NCBI GenBank assembly: GCA_965206365.1
Contig: CBDBJL010000021.1
Location: forward strand, 1-56,325
Direction of reading: 5' to 3'
Source: CBDBJL01 sp965206365
Lineage (GTDB): Bacteria > Pseudomonadota > Alphaproteobacteria > JABAAW01 > JAHZMA01
DNA length: 56,325 bases
Shown: in pieces, positions 36,617 to 45,559 of the stretch
How positions within the stretch are numbered: the stretch's first letter is position 1
How the letters are laid out: each line of letters starts with the position of its first letter
Made by a program: the position numbers and the translations under genes
Notes under the pieces: model-generated
The model's database searches: none
Told to the model about the DNA's origin: nothing
The model's input: only the letters and a program-made list of their open reading frames with translations

Positions 36617-37147
36617 TGTTTTTCCTTGCTTTTAATTAAAAATATGGTAAAATTGCTATGTAACTTATAAATTTTTATAAGTTCATTTACAGTTCTAGCA
36701 TAGTGCGATTAATGTTTGCAATTACTTCGATGAATTTTCCTCAATATTTTGAAATTTGCGCTAATATTTTTGAATCTGGCCGATAAATACCTCGAATTGG
36801 CTTGCTTTTCTATGGAATTTGCCAAAAACAGAGCGAATCGACCAGCCACAGAGCGAATTGACTTGCGGTAGGGGTAAATCTGCCAGTTTTGGGTTAAACC
36901 AGCTTGTTGTGGGAGTGAATCTGCCAGTTTTGGGTTACGCTTTGGCACCTGAACCAGCTGGTTTTGATAGCTTGCGGTGGTGCCTGAATCAGGCTATATT
37001 TGAATCCACCTGAAATAATCAAACTTAATTTCGCTTAGCCTTGGTCTCTTTGCTTGGCTTTTTTTATCGAGACAAACTAGGCTAGAAATCATGGGCAAAA
37101 AATAGTAGGCTAAAAATAGTAGCGTTAAGAATAGATGAAAGAAAATC
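36617..37147. other. Repeat-rich intergenic gap before fdhD
   Basis: About 530 bases without a supported gene. The right half is built of short degenerate direct repeats: AATCTGCCAGTTTTGGGTTA at 36877-36896 and again at 36918-36937 (41 bp apart), GAGCGAAT near 36832 and 36851, and GCTTGCGGT-type words. They are too irregular and too close for a CRISPR array. Promoters for fdhD and the unknown operon must lie here. Confidence 0.55.
36877..36937. repeat. 20-bp direct repeat, 41-bp period
   Basis: Two perfect copies of AATCTGCCAGTTTTGGGTTA, flanked by looser copies of related words (CCAGCTTG, CCAGCTGG). The origin is unknown. Confidence 0.7.
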
Positions 37148-37969
37148 ATGCAGCTAGAACCATGGCATATCAGCCCCGATCTCGAAATGGTGGGTTTAAG
37201 CGAAGAACTAACCGGAATTAATCATCAGGGCAAGCCAGAAACCATGGCGGTGATTGCCGAAAGGCCCCTAACCTTGTTTCTAAATGGCACCGAAATTATT
37301 ACCCATATGACGATGGGAGATTATCCCGAATATTTGGCAGTGGGTTATCTATTTAACCAACATATCCTTACTAGGCGCGATGAAATTGCCAGCATCGATT
37401 ATGATGCTGATTTACAGCTGGTGGTGGTGCGCACCCATAGCGAGCCTGAATTTACTCAAAAACAGCAACGCAAAGTGCGAACTTCGGGCTGTGCGCAAGG
37501 CACAATTTTTGCCGATATTTTTGCGGTGATTGAAAAACGCAAAATTGTTAATTCTGCTAAGGTTCATACGCGCTGGCTGTATGATTTGCAAAAACAAATT
37601 AATCAAAAACCCTCGCTATATTTAAAAGCCGGGGCAGTACATGGTTGTGTGTTGTGTAAAGAGGATCAGCCCTTAATTTTTATGGAAGATGTAGGACGCC
37701 ATAATGCCATCGATAAAATTGCTGGCTATATGTTGATGCATGATATTCGCCCCCATGATAAGATTTTTTATACAACCGGACGGTTAACATCGGAAATGGT
37801 GATGAAGATGATCCTGATGCAAATCCCGATCCTGGTCTCGCGTTCGGGCTTTACCCTGTGGGGGGCAGAATTGGCACGCGAAGCCGATTTAACGTTGATT
37901 GGGCGCATGCGCGGGGAACGCTTTGTGATTTTATCGGCACCAGAGCGCGTGGTGTTTGAGCCAAAATGA
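37148..37969 (+). CDS. fdhD: Formate dehydrogenase accessory sulfurtransferase FdhD
   Basis: Cytosolic protein of 273 residues that passes sulfur from IscS to the molybdenum cofactor of formate dehydrogenase. Family landmarks: ERPLTLFLNGTEI, EYLAVGYLFN, FMEDVGRHNAIDKIAGYML, FYTTGRLTSEMVMKM and SRSGFTLWGAELA. The expected Cys-x-x-Cys sulfur-transfer loop reads RTSGCAQGT, leaving one Cys at 115. A CVLC pair occurs later at 187-190 in an unusual position. The single Cys may suffice, as only one is essential for persulfide transfer in E. coli studies as I recall them. mobA lies about 0.9 kb further on, consistent with cofactor supply; no formate dehydrogenase subunits are in the window. Confidence 0.88.
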   Translation: MQLEPWHISPDLEMVGLSEELTGINHQGKPETMAVIAERPLTLFLNGTEIITHMTMGDYPEYLAVGYLFNQHILTRRDEIASIDYDADLQLVVVRTHSEPEFTQKQQRKVRTSGCAQGTIFADIFAVIEKRKIVNSAKVHTRWLYDLQKQINQKPSLYLKAGAVHGCVLCKEDQPLIFMEDVGRHNAIDKIAGYMLMHDIRPHDKIFYTTGRLTSEMVMKMILMQIPILVSRSGFTLWGAELAREADLTLIGRMRGERFVILSAPERVVFEPK

Positions 37970-38031
37970 AGTTTACAAGAGCAAGCGTTAAGGCAGAATG
38001 CCTCCCGAAAGAACTTAGAGAAATTTTACGC

Positions 38032-38820
38032 TTAAAATTGATAAATGTAAGAGAGCTGAATTCGGTTGTCTCTGGGGTGATTAATAATAACCGATTGTTT
38101 GGCAACACCGCGCAATGTTGCTCGTGTGGCATGAAGTTCAAATAAATGATGTTTGCTTAATTTTTGAATATACGTGATTTGCTCATTGCTCTCAAAAATG
38201 CTAGGTGTTAGTTCCACATTAGCAACATTGTTTTGCGCACCGAACCAAGCCTGAATATAAAATTTATCCCCATAGCGATATTGATGTGTGAGGTAAATTT
38301 TGGCAGAAGATGTTCTTAAAACCCGAAATTTAACTGCCGCTTGTAGCAACAAACCACCATGGCTTTTATATCTATCGGTATTTTGATTGATGCTAGCTTC
38401 CCATGCCGCCCATCCATCGAAAAAGGGACGACGGTGTGAAAGCCCACCAAAAGTTTCTGGATTTACCGTTTTGGCAAAGGGGTCCCCTTTAGGGCGAGCG
38501 CGCCCTAAAGTACGTTGCGTAAATAATTGAGTTTCTTTCAGCATACGTGGATCCCCTAATTTAGGCTCTTGCCAAATCAACCCAACTTTATAATCAAATG
38601 GCGAGCTGCCTTGATAGAAAATATATCGATATCGCAACACCAAATAAGGGCTGGTACGGGGTTGGGCTTGCGTATGAACATATTGATTTTGTATTTTTTG
38701 TCGGAAATGAATTTGCGCTACAGAGCGTTTTGTTCTAAATTGTGCTTGCGCATCGTTATGATCCCAATGGGGCATAAAAAAACTGTAAATACAAAAAATC
38801 AATAGAGAAAATCGAAACAT
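38032..38820 (-). CDS. Predicted outer-membrane beta-barrel protein
   Basis: Unrecognised protein of 262 residues with a signal peptide (FSLLIFCIYSFFMPHWDHND, cleaved near AQAQ). The mature part alternates polar and aromatic residues in strands (YLVLRYRYIFYQG, KIYLTHQYRYGDKFYIQAWF) and ends in NRIQLSYIYQF, a terminal Phe being the Bam recognition signal of outer-membrane barrels. About eight to ten strands would fit. It lies between fdhD (convergent) and mobA (divergent). Function unknown; comparable small barrels include porin-like and lipid A-modifying proteins. Confidence 0.6.
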   Translation of the reverse strand: MFRFSLLIFCIYSFFMPHWDHNDAQAQFRTKRSVAQIHFRQKIQNQYVHTQAQPRTSPYLVLRYRYIFYQGSSPFDYKVGLIWQEPKLGDPRMLKETQLFTQRTLGRARPKGDPFAKTVNPETFGGLSHRRPFFDGWAAWEASINQNTDRYKSHGGLLLQAAVKFRVLRTSSAKIYLTHQYRYGDKFYIQAWFGAQNNVANVELTPSIFESNEQITYIQKLSKHHLFELHATRATLRGVAKQSVIINHPRDNRIQLSYIYQF

Positions 38821-38910
38821 TTATTTGGTGTAGCAATTATCATGCAATTATCATCGTTGATTGACAAAATTTGCCAATCAATATCGATAAAGAAAGTGAA
38901 GAGAAAGCCA

Positions 38911-39624
38911 ATGATAGTAGAAAATATTCCGCAAACCCTGATTACCCCTGATTCAGTGGCACAAATTATTATCGCAGGGGGAAATGCACGTAGGATGGGG
39001 GGGGAGTGTAAATTGTTGCTGGATTTGCAAGCTGGCAAAATAATCTTAGATTATTTATGCTTAGCACTGGAAGATGATTTGCCCCTATTTGTTAATTGCA
39101 ATCAAGTAACGCCCCAATTAAAAGCAGCCTTAGTACCAGAGAAAACCGGACGCGAGATTTCGCTATTTCCAGATTCTCCTGAATTTGCTGGAATGGGGCC
39201 CCTTGCGGGATTTCATGCCAGCATGGTCTATGCATGCGCACAAGGGTATGATTTTATTTTCACACTTGCCAGTGATACCCCGTTAATTCCCAAAGGGATT
39301 GCACAGAAATTTATTCATCATTATCAAATGTTGCAAAGTAAGCAGAATTTAGAACAACAAAATAGAAAAATTATTTTGTCTGCCAGCTCGTTCGGGCGAG
39401 CACACCCGATTATCTCGTTAATGCCGGTATCTTTATGGGTTGATTTAGAAGCGACATTGCGCCAAGATCTGAAAAAAATTGTCCCTTTCTTTCAAACCTA
39501 TCAATGGAAACAGCTAGATTTCTCAACAGAAGCCGAAACTTATGATCATTTTTTCAATATTAATCACCAACAAAATCTGGAGACGGCGCGAAATTTAGCG
39601 GATCATTTCCATGAGCCTGAATAG
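38911..39624 (+). CDS. mobA: Molybdenum cofactor guanylyltransferase MobA
   Basis: Cytosolic enzyme joining GMP from GTP to molybdopterin to give the bis-MGD cofactor used by formate dehydrogenase and related enzymes. The nucleotide-binding signature AQIIIAGGNARRMGGECKLL (LAGG...R.GG.K pattern) is clear, and FTLASDTPLIP holds the metal-binding Asp. The length of about 237 residues is slightly above average. An in-frame ATG at 38842 exists but lacks a ribosome-binding site and would add 23 non-conserved residues; I prefer 38911. Close to fdhD, in keeping with a shared role. Confidence 0.82.
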   Translation: MIVENIPQTLITPDSVAQIIIAGGNARRMGGECKLLLDLQAGKIILDYLCLALEDDLPLFVNCNQVTPQLKAALVPEKTGREISLFPDSPEFAGMGPLAGFHASMVYACAQGYDFIFTLASDTPLIPKGIAQKFIHHYQMLQSKQNLEQQNRKIILSASSFGRAHPIISLMPVSLWVDLEATLRQDLKKIVPFFQTYQWKQLDFSTEAETYDHFFNINHQQNLETARNLADHFHEPE

Positions 39625-39759
39625 TTACAGACTAAATTTAACAGATCAGAAATTTTAACAGAAAAGGACCAATTTCCACCAATTTATGCAACCGAATAGC
39701 AAACTGTGCATAGAAAATTGAGAATAGCAATCTTGGCAAGGTTTTTTTAGAAAACCGCC

Positions 39760-39891
39760 TTATTTATAACCTTGGCGAGCCTTAAACCGAGGATTCTTTT
39801 TGTTAATCACATAAATGCGACCCCTACGACGCACCAACTGGCAATCCTTATCACGGTTTTTTAAAGTTTTGAGTGAGCTTACAACTTTCAC
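39760..39891 (-). CDS. rpmJ: 50S ribosomal protein L36, alphaproteobacterial form
   Basis: Small basic protein of the large ribosomal subunit. Reading minus strand from a GTG at 39891, preceded by an AGGGA site, gives MKVVSSLKTLKNRDKDCQLV, then RRRGRIYVINKKNPRFKARQ and a stop at 39760, 43 residues. This is the zinc-ligand-poor long L36 type of alphaproteobacteria. An ATG eight codons upstream (39915) would add non-conserved residues. It was found by translating the gap between mobA and the flagellar gene, and it is convergent with mobA. Confidence 0.9.
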   Translation of the reverse strand: MKVVSSLKTLKNRDKDCQLVRRRGRIYVINKKNPRFKARQGYK

Positions 39892-39996
39892 CTGATTCAA
39901 TCCCTGTTTATTCATGAATTTTCTTAATCGTTAAGCTTTGCTAACCTAAGAAAACACATACCTATCAAACCAACAAACTCTTGTCAATAGAAAAGA

Positions 39997-40011
39997 TGGC
40001 AAGATTTGTGC
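39997..40011 (+). promoter_or_regulatory. Possible sigma-54 promoter for the flgL-like gene
   Basis: TGGCAAGATTTGTGC has the GG-N10-GC spacing of sigma-54 promoters, with a good -24 half and a weak -12 half. It lies about 115 bases before the FlgL-like start. Late flagellar genes in several alphaproteobacteria use sigma-54. Confidence 0.35.
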
Positions 40012-40126
40012 TTAATAAAGTTTAGGTGAAAACAAATGCTCCTAAATTTATGGCATATATTTTGCTTTCCCTAATAAGGAATAATGGCGTTGAAATGCCA
40101 CAAATAACATTTAGGGAAGAAATATT

Positions 40127-41227
40127 ATGGTTACGTCTGTATCCACGGCGGGGCAGTTGCTATTTAATATTCGAAATTTGCATACGCAACAAAGCAAACA
40201 AACGATAAAATCTGTGCAATATCAAACCGGACAAAAATATCAAGAAATTGCCAAATATGATCAGCGTCTCCCTTTGATCTTAAAATATCGTCAAGAAATT
40301 GAAGAAACTGAGAAATTTATTTCCAGCTCGCAAAATGTGCTGAATGTTTTGGAAATTACGGAAACTGTATTAGAAAAAACTGATGAAACTTTAGGGCGAT
40401 TGCGTGACCTATTAGAAGGGGGGTTGGTATTTGATTCTGATACAAATCCGACCGCCTATCAAAATTGGCGTGAGCGTCACGAAGATCTGGCAAATGATTT
40501 GTTACAAGAAATTACTGATTTTCTGAATACTCGTGTTGGGCAACGCTATATCTTTTCAGGGTCGCGTTATACGCAATCTCCTGTAAAACAGCTAGACCAG
40601 CTAGATAATAATGATTTTCATGTTATTCTTAATACGGTACCAGCCACCACACGCCCGATTGAATTTTCTGAATTTTTTCCCAATATTCCCGGAGAAGTTC
40701 CTGATTATGACCGAAGTTCCACCGCTGGCATTATTGCCACGGCAAATGCAACCCCAATTGCTCCAGGGGCAATTCAAACACTTACATTTGATGTAGATGC
40801 TGAGGCTTTTGATCAAAGCCTGTTTTATACCGGAAATACCAGTACACAAACTTATGGGCTTAGTAGCAATAGCGATGATTTTGCCCGCTTAATATATATT
40901 GCTCGTAGTTTCAAGCAAGCCTTGAGTGAGCCGCTGGATGCGAATAGAAAAGCCATTTTAAATGCTGCTTTAACCGAAGTTCAAACTGCGGATAATGGCA
41001 TTATTTTGGCGCGACAAGCCGAATCTACTGCGTTTCAAGATATTTTTAATGCGCAAGATAAACGGCAAGACATCAAAACATTTCGTGAGAATTATCTTGC
41101 TGAAATTGTTACCGTTAATCGAGAAACAATATCTATTGAGTTTTCTGCATTAAATAATCAAATTGAGGCCAATTTAACACTGATTGCCAGACAGCAACGC
41201 CTGTCACTCACAAACTATCTACGGTAG
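40127..41227 (+). CDS. flgL: FlgL-like hook-filament junction / flagellin-like protein
   Basis: Exported flagellar axial protein of 366 residues. The conserved terminal coiled coils are present: N-terminal SVQYQTGQKYQEIAKYDQRL through FISSSQNVLNVLEITETVLE, then NDLLQEITDFLNTRVGQRYI, which reads into FSGS as in FlgL; and the C-terminal ALNNQIEANLTLIARQQRLS. The variable centre is short. No signal peptide, as expected for type-III export. The next gene is flaF, a flagellin-secretion factor of alphaproteobacteria, so this may serve as a flagellin-like subunit as well. Ribosome-binding site AGGGAAGA. Confidence 0.78.
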   Translation: MVTSVSTAGQLLFNIRNLHTQQSKQTIKSVQYQTGQKYQEIAKYDQRLPLILKYRQEIEETEKFISSSQNVLNVLEITETVLEKTDETLGRLRDLLEGGLVFDSDTNPTAYQNWRERHEDLANDLLQEITDFLNTRVGQRYIFSGSRYTQSPVKQLDQLDNNDFHVILNTVPATTRPIEFSEFFPNIPGEVPDYDRSSTAGIIATANATPIAPGAIQTLTFDVDAEAFDQSLFYTGNTSTQTYGLSSNSDDFARLIYIARSFKQALSEPLDANRKAILNAALTEVQTADNGIILARQAESTAFQDIFNAQDKRQDIKTFRENYLAEIVTVNRETISIEFSALNNQIEANLTLIARQQRLSLTNYLR

Positions 41228-41338
41228 CTTAGTGATGGTAATAAAATAAACAGCTTAATAAAAAATATGCAAAAAAATAATTTGCACTTAAGCGGTGGTT
41301 TTTATATAGTAACATTAGAAGGATAAGGAAAAAAGAAA

Positions 41339-41917
41339 ATGACAAATCCATATGCGGTGCATCAAAGGCGTGCTTTAGAGACCGATAAGGCTCAAAATGT
41401 TGAGGCTTGGGCCTTGCTTGAATTGGCAAGGCGTCTGGAAGGTTTAAAGAAAACGCCAACTGATAAAAAGGAAATTATGCGTATTGTCCGTATGAATTGG
41501 CAAGTATGGACCATTTTTCAATCTGCTTTGTTGGATCCAGATAACCCACTTCCAATTGAAATACGATCTAATTTGCTGAATTTGGCAAATTTTATTGACC
41601 GCCGTTCGGTAGATGTGTTGGCGATGCCATCAATTGAGAAAATTGATATTCTGGTTCATATTAATCGTAACATCGGTTCAGGACTCATGGGAGATAAGGG
41701 GAAAGGTTTAGCCCCCGAGCAATTGCCTGAACATATGTCAGGGCAACCTGCAGGTCCAGAAATGCAAGGGGCAGAAATGCAAAGGAAAGAAATGCAAGGG
41801 ACAGAAATGCAAAGGAAAGAAATGCAAGGGGAAGAGGCGGTTCCCAACAAGGCACCCGCTCCCCCACAACTTCAACAAGGTGGAAGCAGGCAGCGAAAAA
41901 CAAGTTTTGAAGTTTAA
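41339..41917 (+). CDS. flaF: Flagellar biosynthesis regulator FlaF with repeat tail
   Basis: Cytosolic factor required for flagellin secretion in alphaproteobacteria. Residues 1 to about 115 are a full FlaF domain (NPYAVHQRRALETDKAQNVE, EWQV-type WQVWTIFQSALLDPDNPLP, NLANFIDRRSVDVL, IEKIDILVHINRNI). Then comes an extra, low-complexity tail of about 75 residues with the repeated unit MQGAEMQRKE and a Pro/Gln-rich end (APAPPQLQQGGSRQRK). The typical family length is about 115-130, so the tail is an addition. Start follows AGGATAAGGAAA. It pairs with the FlgL-like gene 111 bp upstream. Confidence 0.85.
   Translation: MTNPYAVHQRRALETDKAQNVEAWALLELARRLEGLKKTPTDKKEIMRIVRMNWQVWTIFQSALLDPDNPLPIEIRSNLLNLANFIDRRSVDVLAMPSIEKIDILVHINRNIGSGLMGDKGKGLAPEQLPEHMSGQPAGPEMQGAEMQRKEMQGTEMQRKEMQGEEAVPNKAPAPPQLQQGGSRQRKTSFEV
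41756..41831 (+). repeat. 30-bp tandem repeat in the flaF tail
   Basis: About 2.5 units of a 30-bp (10-codon) purine-rich repeat containing GAAATGCAAGGG and GAAATGCAAAGGAAA, encoding MQGAEMQRKE-type units. It is in frame, so unit number can change without a frameshift. Confidence 0.8.
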
Positions 41918-42070
41918 ATAAATTAAAAAACTGTAAGATTTTGCGTTAATGCGAGTATTTAAGTGACATTAATTGATCACTCCTTGACTGTGGGGAAACT
42001 TCTCGGGGAAACTTCTCTTAGATTAGAGAAATTTTAGCAAAACATTATCCAATCTTCTGTAAGGCGTACT

Positions 42071-43180
42071 ATGATTGTTAATAGAAAATTTGATATTTTT
42101 CTGAACCTACGAAAATGTATTTTATCGCATATTTCAAAGTTCATAGAGAAATTATGGGTAACGTTGATCATGCTTGTTATTTTTGTGCTGCTACCAACCG
42201 CCTCTTATGGCAATGAATGGGCACAGACTAATTTTATGGTTTTTGATTTGCAAGAGGCTCTTGCCAAGTTAAAACTATATTTTAAGAGTTTAACGATTTT
42301 TGTTGGGCTTTTATTGCTCATTGGGGTTTGGTTTTGCTGGCATCAAGCAAAAAAAATAACACAGTTGCAACAATTATTATTACTGTTGCATGCAAAAAAT
42401 ATTGAAGATACAACGCCAGAAGAGGAAGAAACAGAAGAAGAAACGGCGATTCAAGAAATATCTTACCCGGTAGAACTAGATAATTTACGCAGATATCGTT
42501 CTATTAAAACAAGTGAATCGGGTTTATGGCATTGGACTCAAGATATGCTGTTATATCTGCCAAAACACTCCTTAAAAAGTCATCCAACGTTAAGATTACC
42601 CAAGGAACAAAAAAAATTTTCGCATCAAGATTGGTTGGAATTTGGTTTGCGAAAATTCAAGATTCATCATTTTTCCGATGCAATGCAAGCATTTCACAAG
42701 TCTCAGTTGGGAAATGAAAATGCAAAAGAGGTGATTTATGCCAATTTTATGAAAATGCAAATTCTGTTCAGGCTTGAATTATGGGAAGATGCTGTAGTGG
42801 TTGCAAATAAAATTATTGCGCAGCACCACAAAGAAAAGAAAGATAAACTAATTGTTACTGCACTTGCCAATGCCTATATTGTTAATGGGGGTTATCATAT
42901 GATTTTTCGTGAAGATGAAAAAAAAGCAGATCAAGCTTTGCAAAATGCGATTATTTGTACGCGCAAATTAGATGTTCACGATATGCTGATGGCGGGAACC
43001 ATTTTGCATGCGTATCTATATAAAGTAGCTTTATATGCGCGTTCTAGCCCTCATATTGCCAGGTCAGTCATGCACGAAATCGTGGAGATTTTTGTTGAAA
43101 ATGTTGTTCCCGAAATACGCATTATTTGCGAAGATATTGAAGATTTTACCCGGCGAGAATTATCCTTAAAACAGGGCTAG
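42071..43180 (+). CDS. Hypothetical membrane protein with cytosolic helical-repeat domain
   Basis: Unrecognised, 369 residues. It has two membrane segments, one at about 28-45 (WVTLIMLVIFVLLPTASYG) and one at about 75-92 (LTIFVGLLLLIGVWFCWHQA), then an acidic linker (TPEEEETEEETAIQE) and a soluble helical part with TPR-like spacing (WLEFGLRKFKIHHFSDAMQA, ELWEDAVVVANKIIAQHHKE). It follows flaF in the same direction and may be flagellum- or envelope-linked, but the 153-bp gap allows a separate promoter. No enzymatic motif seen. Confidence 0.65.
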   Translation: MIVNRKFDIFLNLRKCILSHISKFIEKLWVTLIMLVIFVLLPTASYGNEWAQTNFMVFDLQEALAKLKLYFKSLTIFVGLLLLIGVWFCWHQAKKITQLQQLLLLLHAKNIEDTTPEEEETEEETAIQEISYPVELDNLRRYRSIKTSESGLWHWTQDMLLYLPKHSLKSHPTLRLPKEQKKFSHQDWLEFGLRKFKIHHFSDAMQAFHKSQLGNENAKEVIYANFMKMQILFRLELWEDAVVVANKIIAQHHKEKKDKLIVTALANAYIVNGGYHMIFREDEKKADQALQNAIICTRKLDVHDMLMAGTILHAYLYKVALYARSSPHIARSVMHEIVEIFVENVVPEIRIICEDIEDFTRRELSLKQG

Positions 43181-43330
43181 AGCTAAGTTTTTTCACCATT
43201 ACCCGCAATGAATGAAACAATCACAGAAAAATAACGAATATGTTTGTTAAAATAAGGACTTTATTTCAACAAACACTTATGTTATGCACTAAGGTTGCTA
43301 TTTTTATTATAAATTTGAGGGGAAAAACTA

Positions 43331-44344
43331 ATGGTATATTCAGTTGCTGTTTTAGGTGCAAGCGGAAATGTGGGTCGTGAGATGCTGGCAATTTTGGCAG
43401 AGCGTAAATTCCCTGTGGGGGATGTTTACGCCTTGGCTTCAAATCGTTCTGCTGGAAATAAAATTAGCTTTGGTGATGTTGATCTAACGATTATTGATGC
43501 GGAAACATTCGATTTTCGCAAGATTGATTTTCTATTTTCCTCACCAGGAGGAGGCCCTGCCTCGCGTCTTGCTCCCAAAGCCGCCGCGGCAGGAGCTGTG
43601 GTTATTGATAATAGCTCTTATTTTAGGATGGATCCAGATATACCTTTGGTTGTGCCTGAGGTTAATTCTGAAGCCCTGAAAAATTTTACCACCCGAAATA
43701 TCATTGCCAATCCTAATTGTTCAACCATTCAAATGGTGATGGCATTAAAGCCTTTACATGATGTTGCTAAAATTAAACGCGTTGTTGTTTCCACCTACCA
43801 ATCAGTTTCCGGGGCGGGGAAAGCGGCAATGGATGAATTGTTTAATCAAACGCGAGGTATTTATGTTAATGATGCCCCTACATGTGAGGAATTTACGAAA
43901 CAAATTTCCTTTAATGCAATTCCGCATATTGATATGTTTATGGATGATGGTACCACCAAGGAAGAATGGAAAATGGTAGTAGAAACCAAAAAAATTCTTG
44001 CTGCTGATATTGCTGTGCATGCAAATTGTGTGCGTGTACCAGTTTTTATTGGCCATGGTGAGATGGTAAATGTTGAATTTGAAACCACTTTTAGCGAACA
44101 ACAGGCACGTGAAATTTTAACAAAAACTGAGGGGATCAGCGTTGTTGATTATCGCGCTGACGAGGGTTATGTTACTCCTGTAGAATGTGCGGGTGAGGAT
44201 AATGTTTTTGTGAGTCGGATTCGCCAGGACCAATCGGTTACTTCAGGAATTTCAATGTGGGTTGTGGGCGATAATCTGCGCAAAGGTGCAGCACTGAATA
44301 CAGTGCAAATCGCAGAAAAAATGATTGCCATGAAGCTTAAATAA
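43331..44344 (+). CDS. asd: Aspartate-semialdehyde dehydrogenase
   Basis: NADPH enzyme of 337 residues converting aspartyl phosphate to aspartate semialdehyde on the way to lysine (diaminopimelate), threonine and methionine. The N-terminal Rossmann motif is VAVLGASGNVGREML. The catalytic Cys is in NPNCSTIQMVMALKPLHD, and the substrate Arg/His region follows (CVRVPVFIGHGE). Full length and intact. Ribosome-binding site GAGGGGA. It reads in the same direction as argD, 27 bp away, so the two may be co-transcribed. Confidence 0.95.
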   Translation: MVYSVAVLGASGNVGREMLAILAERKFPVGDVYALASNRSAGNKISFGDVDLTIIDAETFDFRKIDFLFSSPGGGPASRLAPKAAAAGAVVIDNSSYFRMDPDIPLVVPEVNSEALKNFTTRNIIANPNCSTIQMVMALKPLHDVAKIKRVVVSTYQSVSGAGKAAMDELFNQTRGIYVNDAPTCEEFTKQISFNAIPHIDMFMDDGTTKEEWKMVVETKKILAADIAVHANCVRVPVFIGHGEMVNVEFETTFSEQQAREILTKTEGISVVDYRADEGYVTPVECAGEDNVFVSRIRQDQSVTSGISMWVVGDNLRKGAALNTVQIAEKMIAMKLK

Positions 44345-44371
44345 TGTTTGAATTTATGGTGTTTTTATAAT

Positions 44372-45559
44372 ATGAGCCAAGCGATTATCCCTTGTTATCA
44401 TCGCTATGATCTTTGTTTTGTTCGTGGCAATGGTGCTTATTTAATTTCCGATCAAGGCAAAGAATATCTTGATTTCGCAGCTGGTGTTGCTGTCAATTCA
44501 CTCGGGGCTAATCACCCCTTATTGCGGGCAGCGGTGGGTGCACAAATAGAGCAAATTTGGCACTGTTCTAATTTGTATCAGATCCAACCGCAAGTAGATT
44601 TGGCAGAAAAGCTGGTAGCAGCTTCTTTTGCCGATAAAGTTTTGTTTTGTAATTCTGGATTAGAAGCCAATGAAGCGATGGTGAAATTAGCACGACGTTA
44701 TCATTATCTGCAAGGCAATGAAAATAAGTTTAAAATTCTTACCCTTAAGGGTGGGTTCCATGGGCGCAGTTTGGCAATGTTGGCAGCAACCGGAAAAACC
44801 GCTTATCTAGAAGGTATGGGACCTGTGGTAGAAGGTTTTGTCCAAATTGCGCGTGATAATTTGGCGCTACTAACAGCAGCAATTACCGATGATGTTGCTG
44901 CGATTATGCTAGAGCCGATTCTAGGCGAAGATGGGATCTATCCATTATCAGCTTGCTACCTTCAAGAGATACGCAAGCTTGCAGATCAACATAATATTTT
45001 GCTATTGTTAGATGAAATTCAAACCGGTGTTGGGCGCACCGGCGATTTGTGGGCATATCAACAAGCAGAAATTATGCCCGATGCGATGACCCTTGCCAAA
45101 GGCTTAGGTGGTGGCTTTCCCATAGGTGCGTTGCTTGCCAATGCGAAAACTGCTGATGTTTTAAATGCGGGCATGCATGGAACAACTTTTGGCGGTAATT
45201 ATTTGGCAATGACTGCCGGCAAAACAGTTTTAGATATTGTTAATCAACCCGAATTTTTAACGCAAGTCACGAAAATAGGAGCCTTACTACAAGAACGATT
45301 ACAACAATTAAAGTACGAGTTTCCAGAACATATTCATGAAATTCGCGGTCGAGGTTTGATGCTTGGCATGCAGCTGCAAGAACCTTATAAAAATAGTGAT
45401 TTGATCGCTGAATTGCACCTGCAACAAATGTTGGTTGTGCCTGCGGCAAATAATGTGATTAGATTTCTACCCCCGTTAATTATCGATGAAAATCACATCG
45501 CGCTGGCTTACCAAAAATTAACGCTTGCTTTTCAGAAAGTGCAGCCATGCGAAGATTGA
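44372..45559 (+). CDS. argD: Acetylornithine aminotransferase
   Basis: PLP-dependent transaminase of 395 residues in arginine synthesis (acetylornithine from N-acetylglutamate semialdehyde; often also succinyl-diaminopimelate). The PLP lysine is in DAMTLAKGLGGGFPIGA; LLLDEIQTGVGRTG holds the Asp that contacts the cofactor ring; GGFHGRSLAMLAATG is the usual phosphate-binding part. I start at ATG 44372 (MSQAIIPCYHRYDLCFVRGN); a TTG eight codons earlier would add non-conserved residues. It overlaps argF by 13 bp. Confidence 0.93.
   Translation: MSQAIIPCYHRYDLCFVRGNGAYLISDQGKEYLDFAAGVAVNSLGANHPLLRAAVGAQIEQIWHCSNLYQIQPQVDLAEKLVAASFADKVLFCNSGLEANEAMVKLARRYHYLQGNENKFKILTLKGGFHGRSLAMLAATGKTAYLEGMGPVVEGFVQIARDNLALLTAAITDDVAAIMLEPILGEDGIYPLSACYLQEIRKLADQHNILLLLDEIQTGVGRTGDLWAYQQAEIMPDAMTLAKGLGGGFPIGALLANAKTADVLNAGMHGTTFGGNYLAMTAGKTVLDIVNQPEFLTQVTKIGALLQERLQQLKYEFPEHIHEIRGRGLMLGMQLQEPYKNSDLIAELHLQQMLVVPAANNVIRFLPPLIIDENHIALAYQKLTLAFQKVQPCED

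Noticed and set aside
36877..36937. Short repeats that might suggest a CRISPR array
   Set aside because: Only two perfect copies, irregular spacing, neighbouring words overlap, and no cas genes in the window.
41656..41903. Two Cys/Phe-rich minus-strand ORFs over the flaF tail
   Set aside because: Antisense of the purine-rich tandem repeat.
44348..44371. TTG start extending argD by eight codons
   Set aside because: The added residues are non-conserved, and the ATG at 44372 gives the usual N-terminus.
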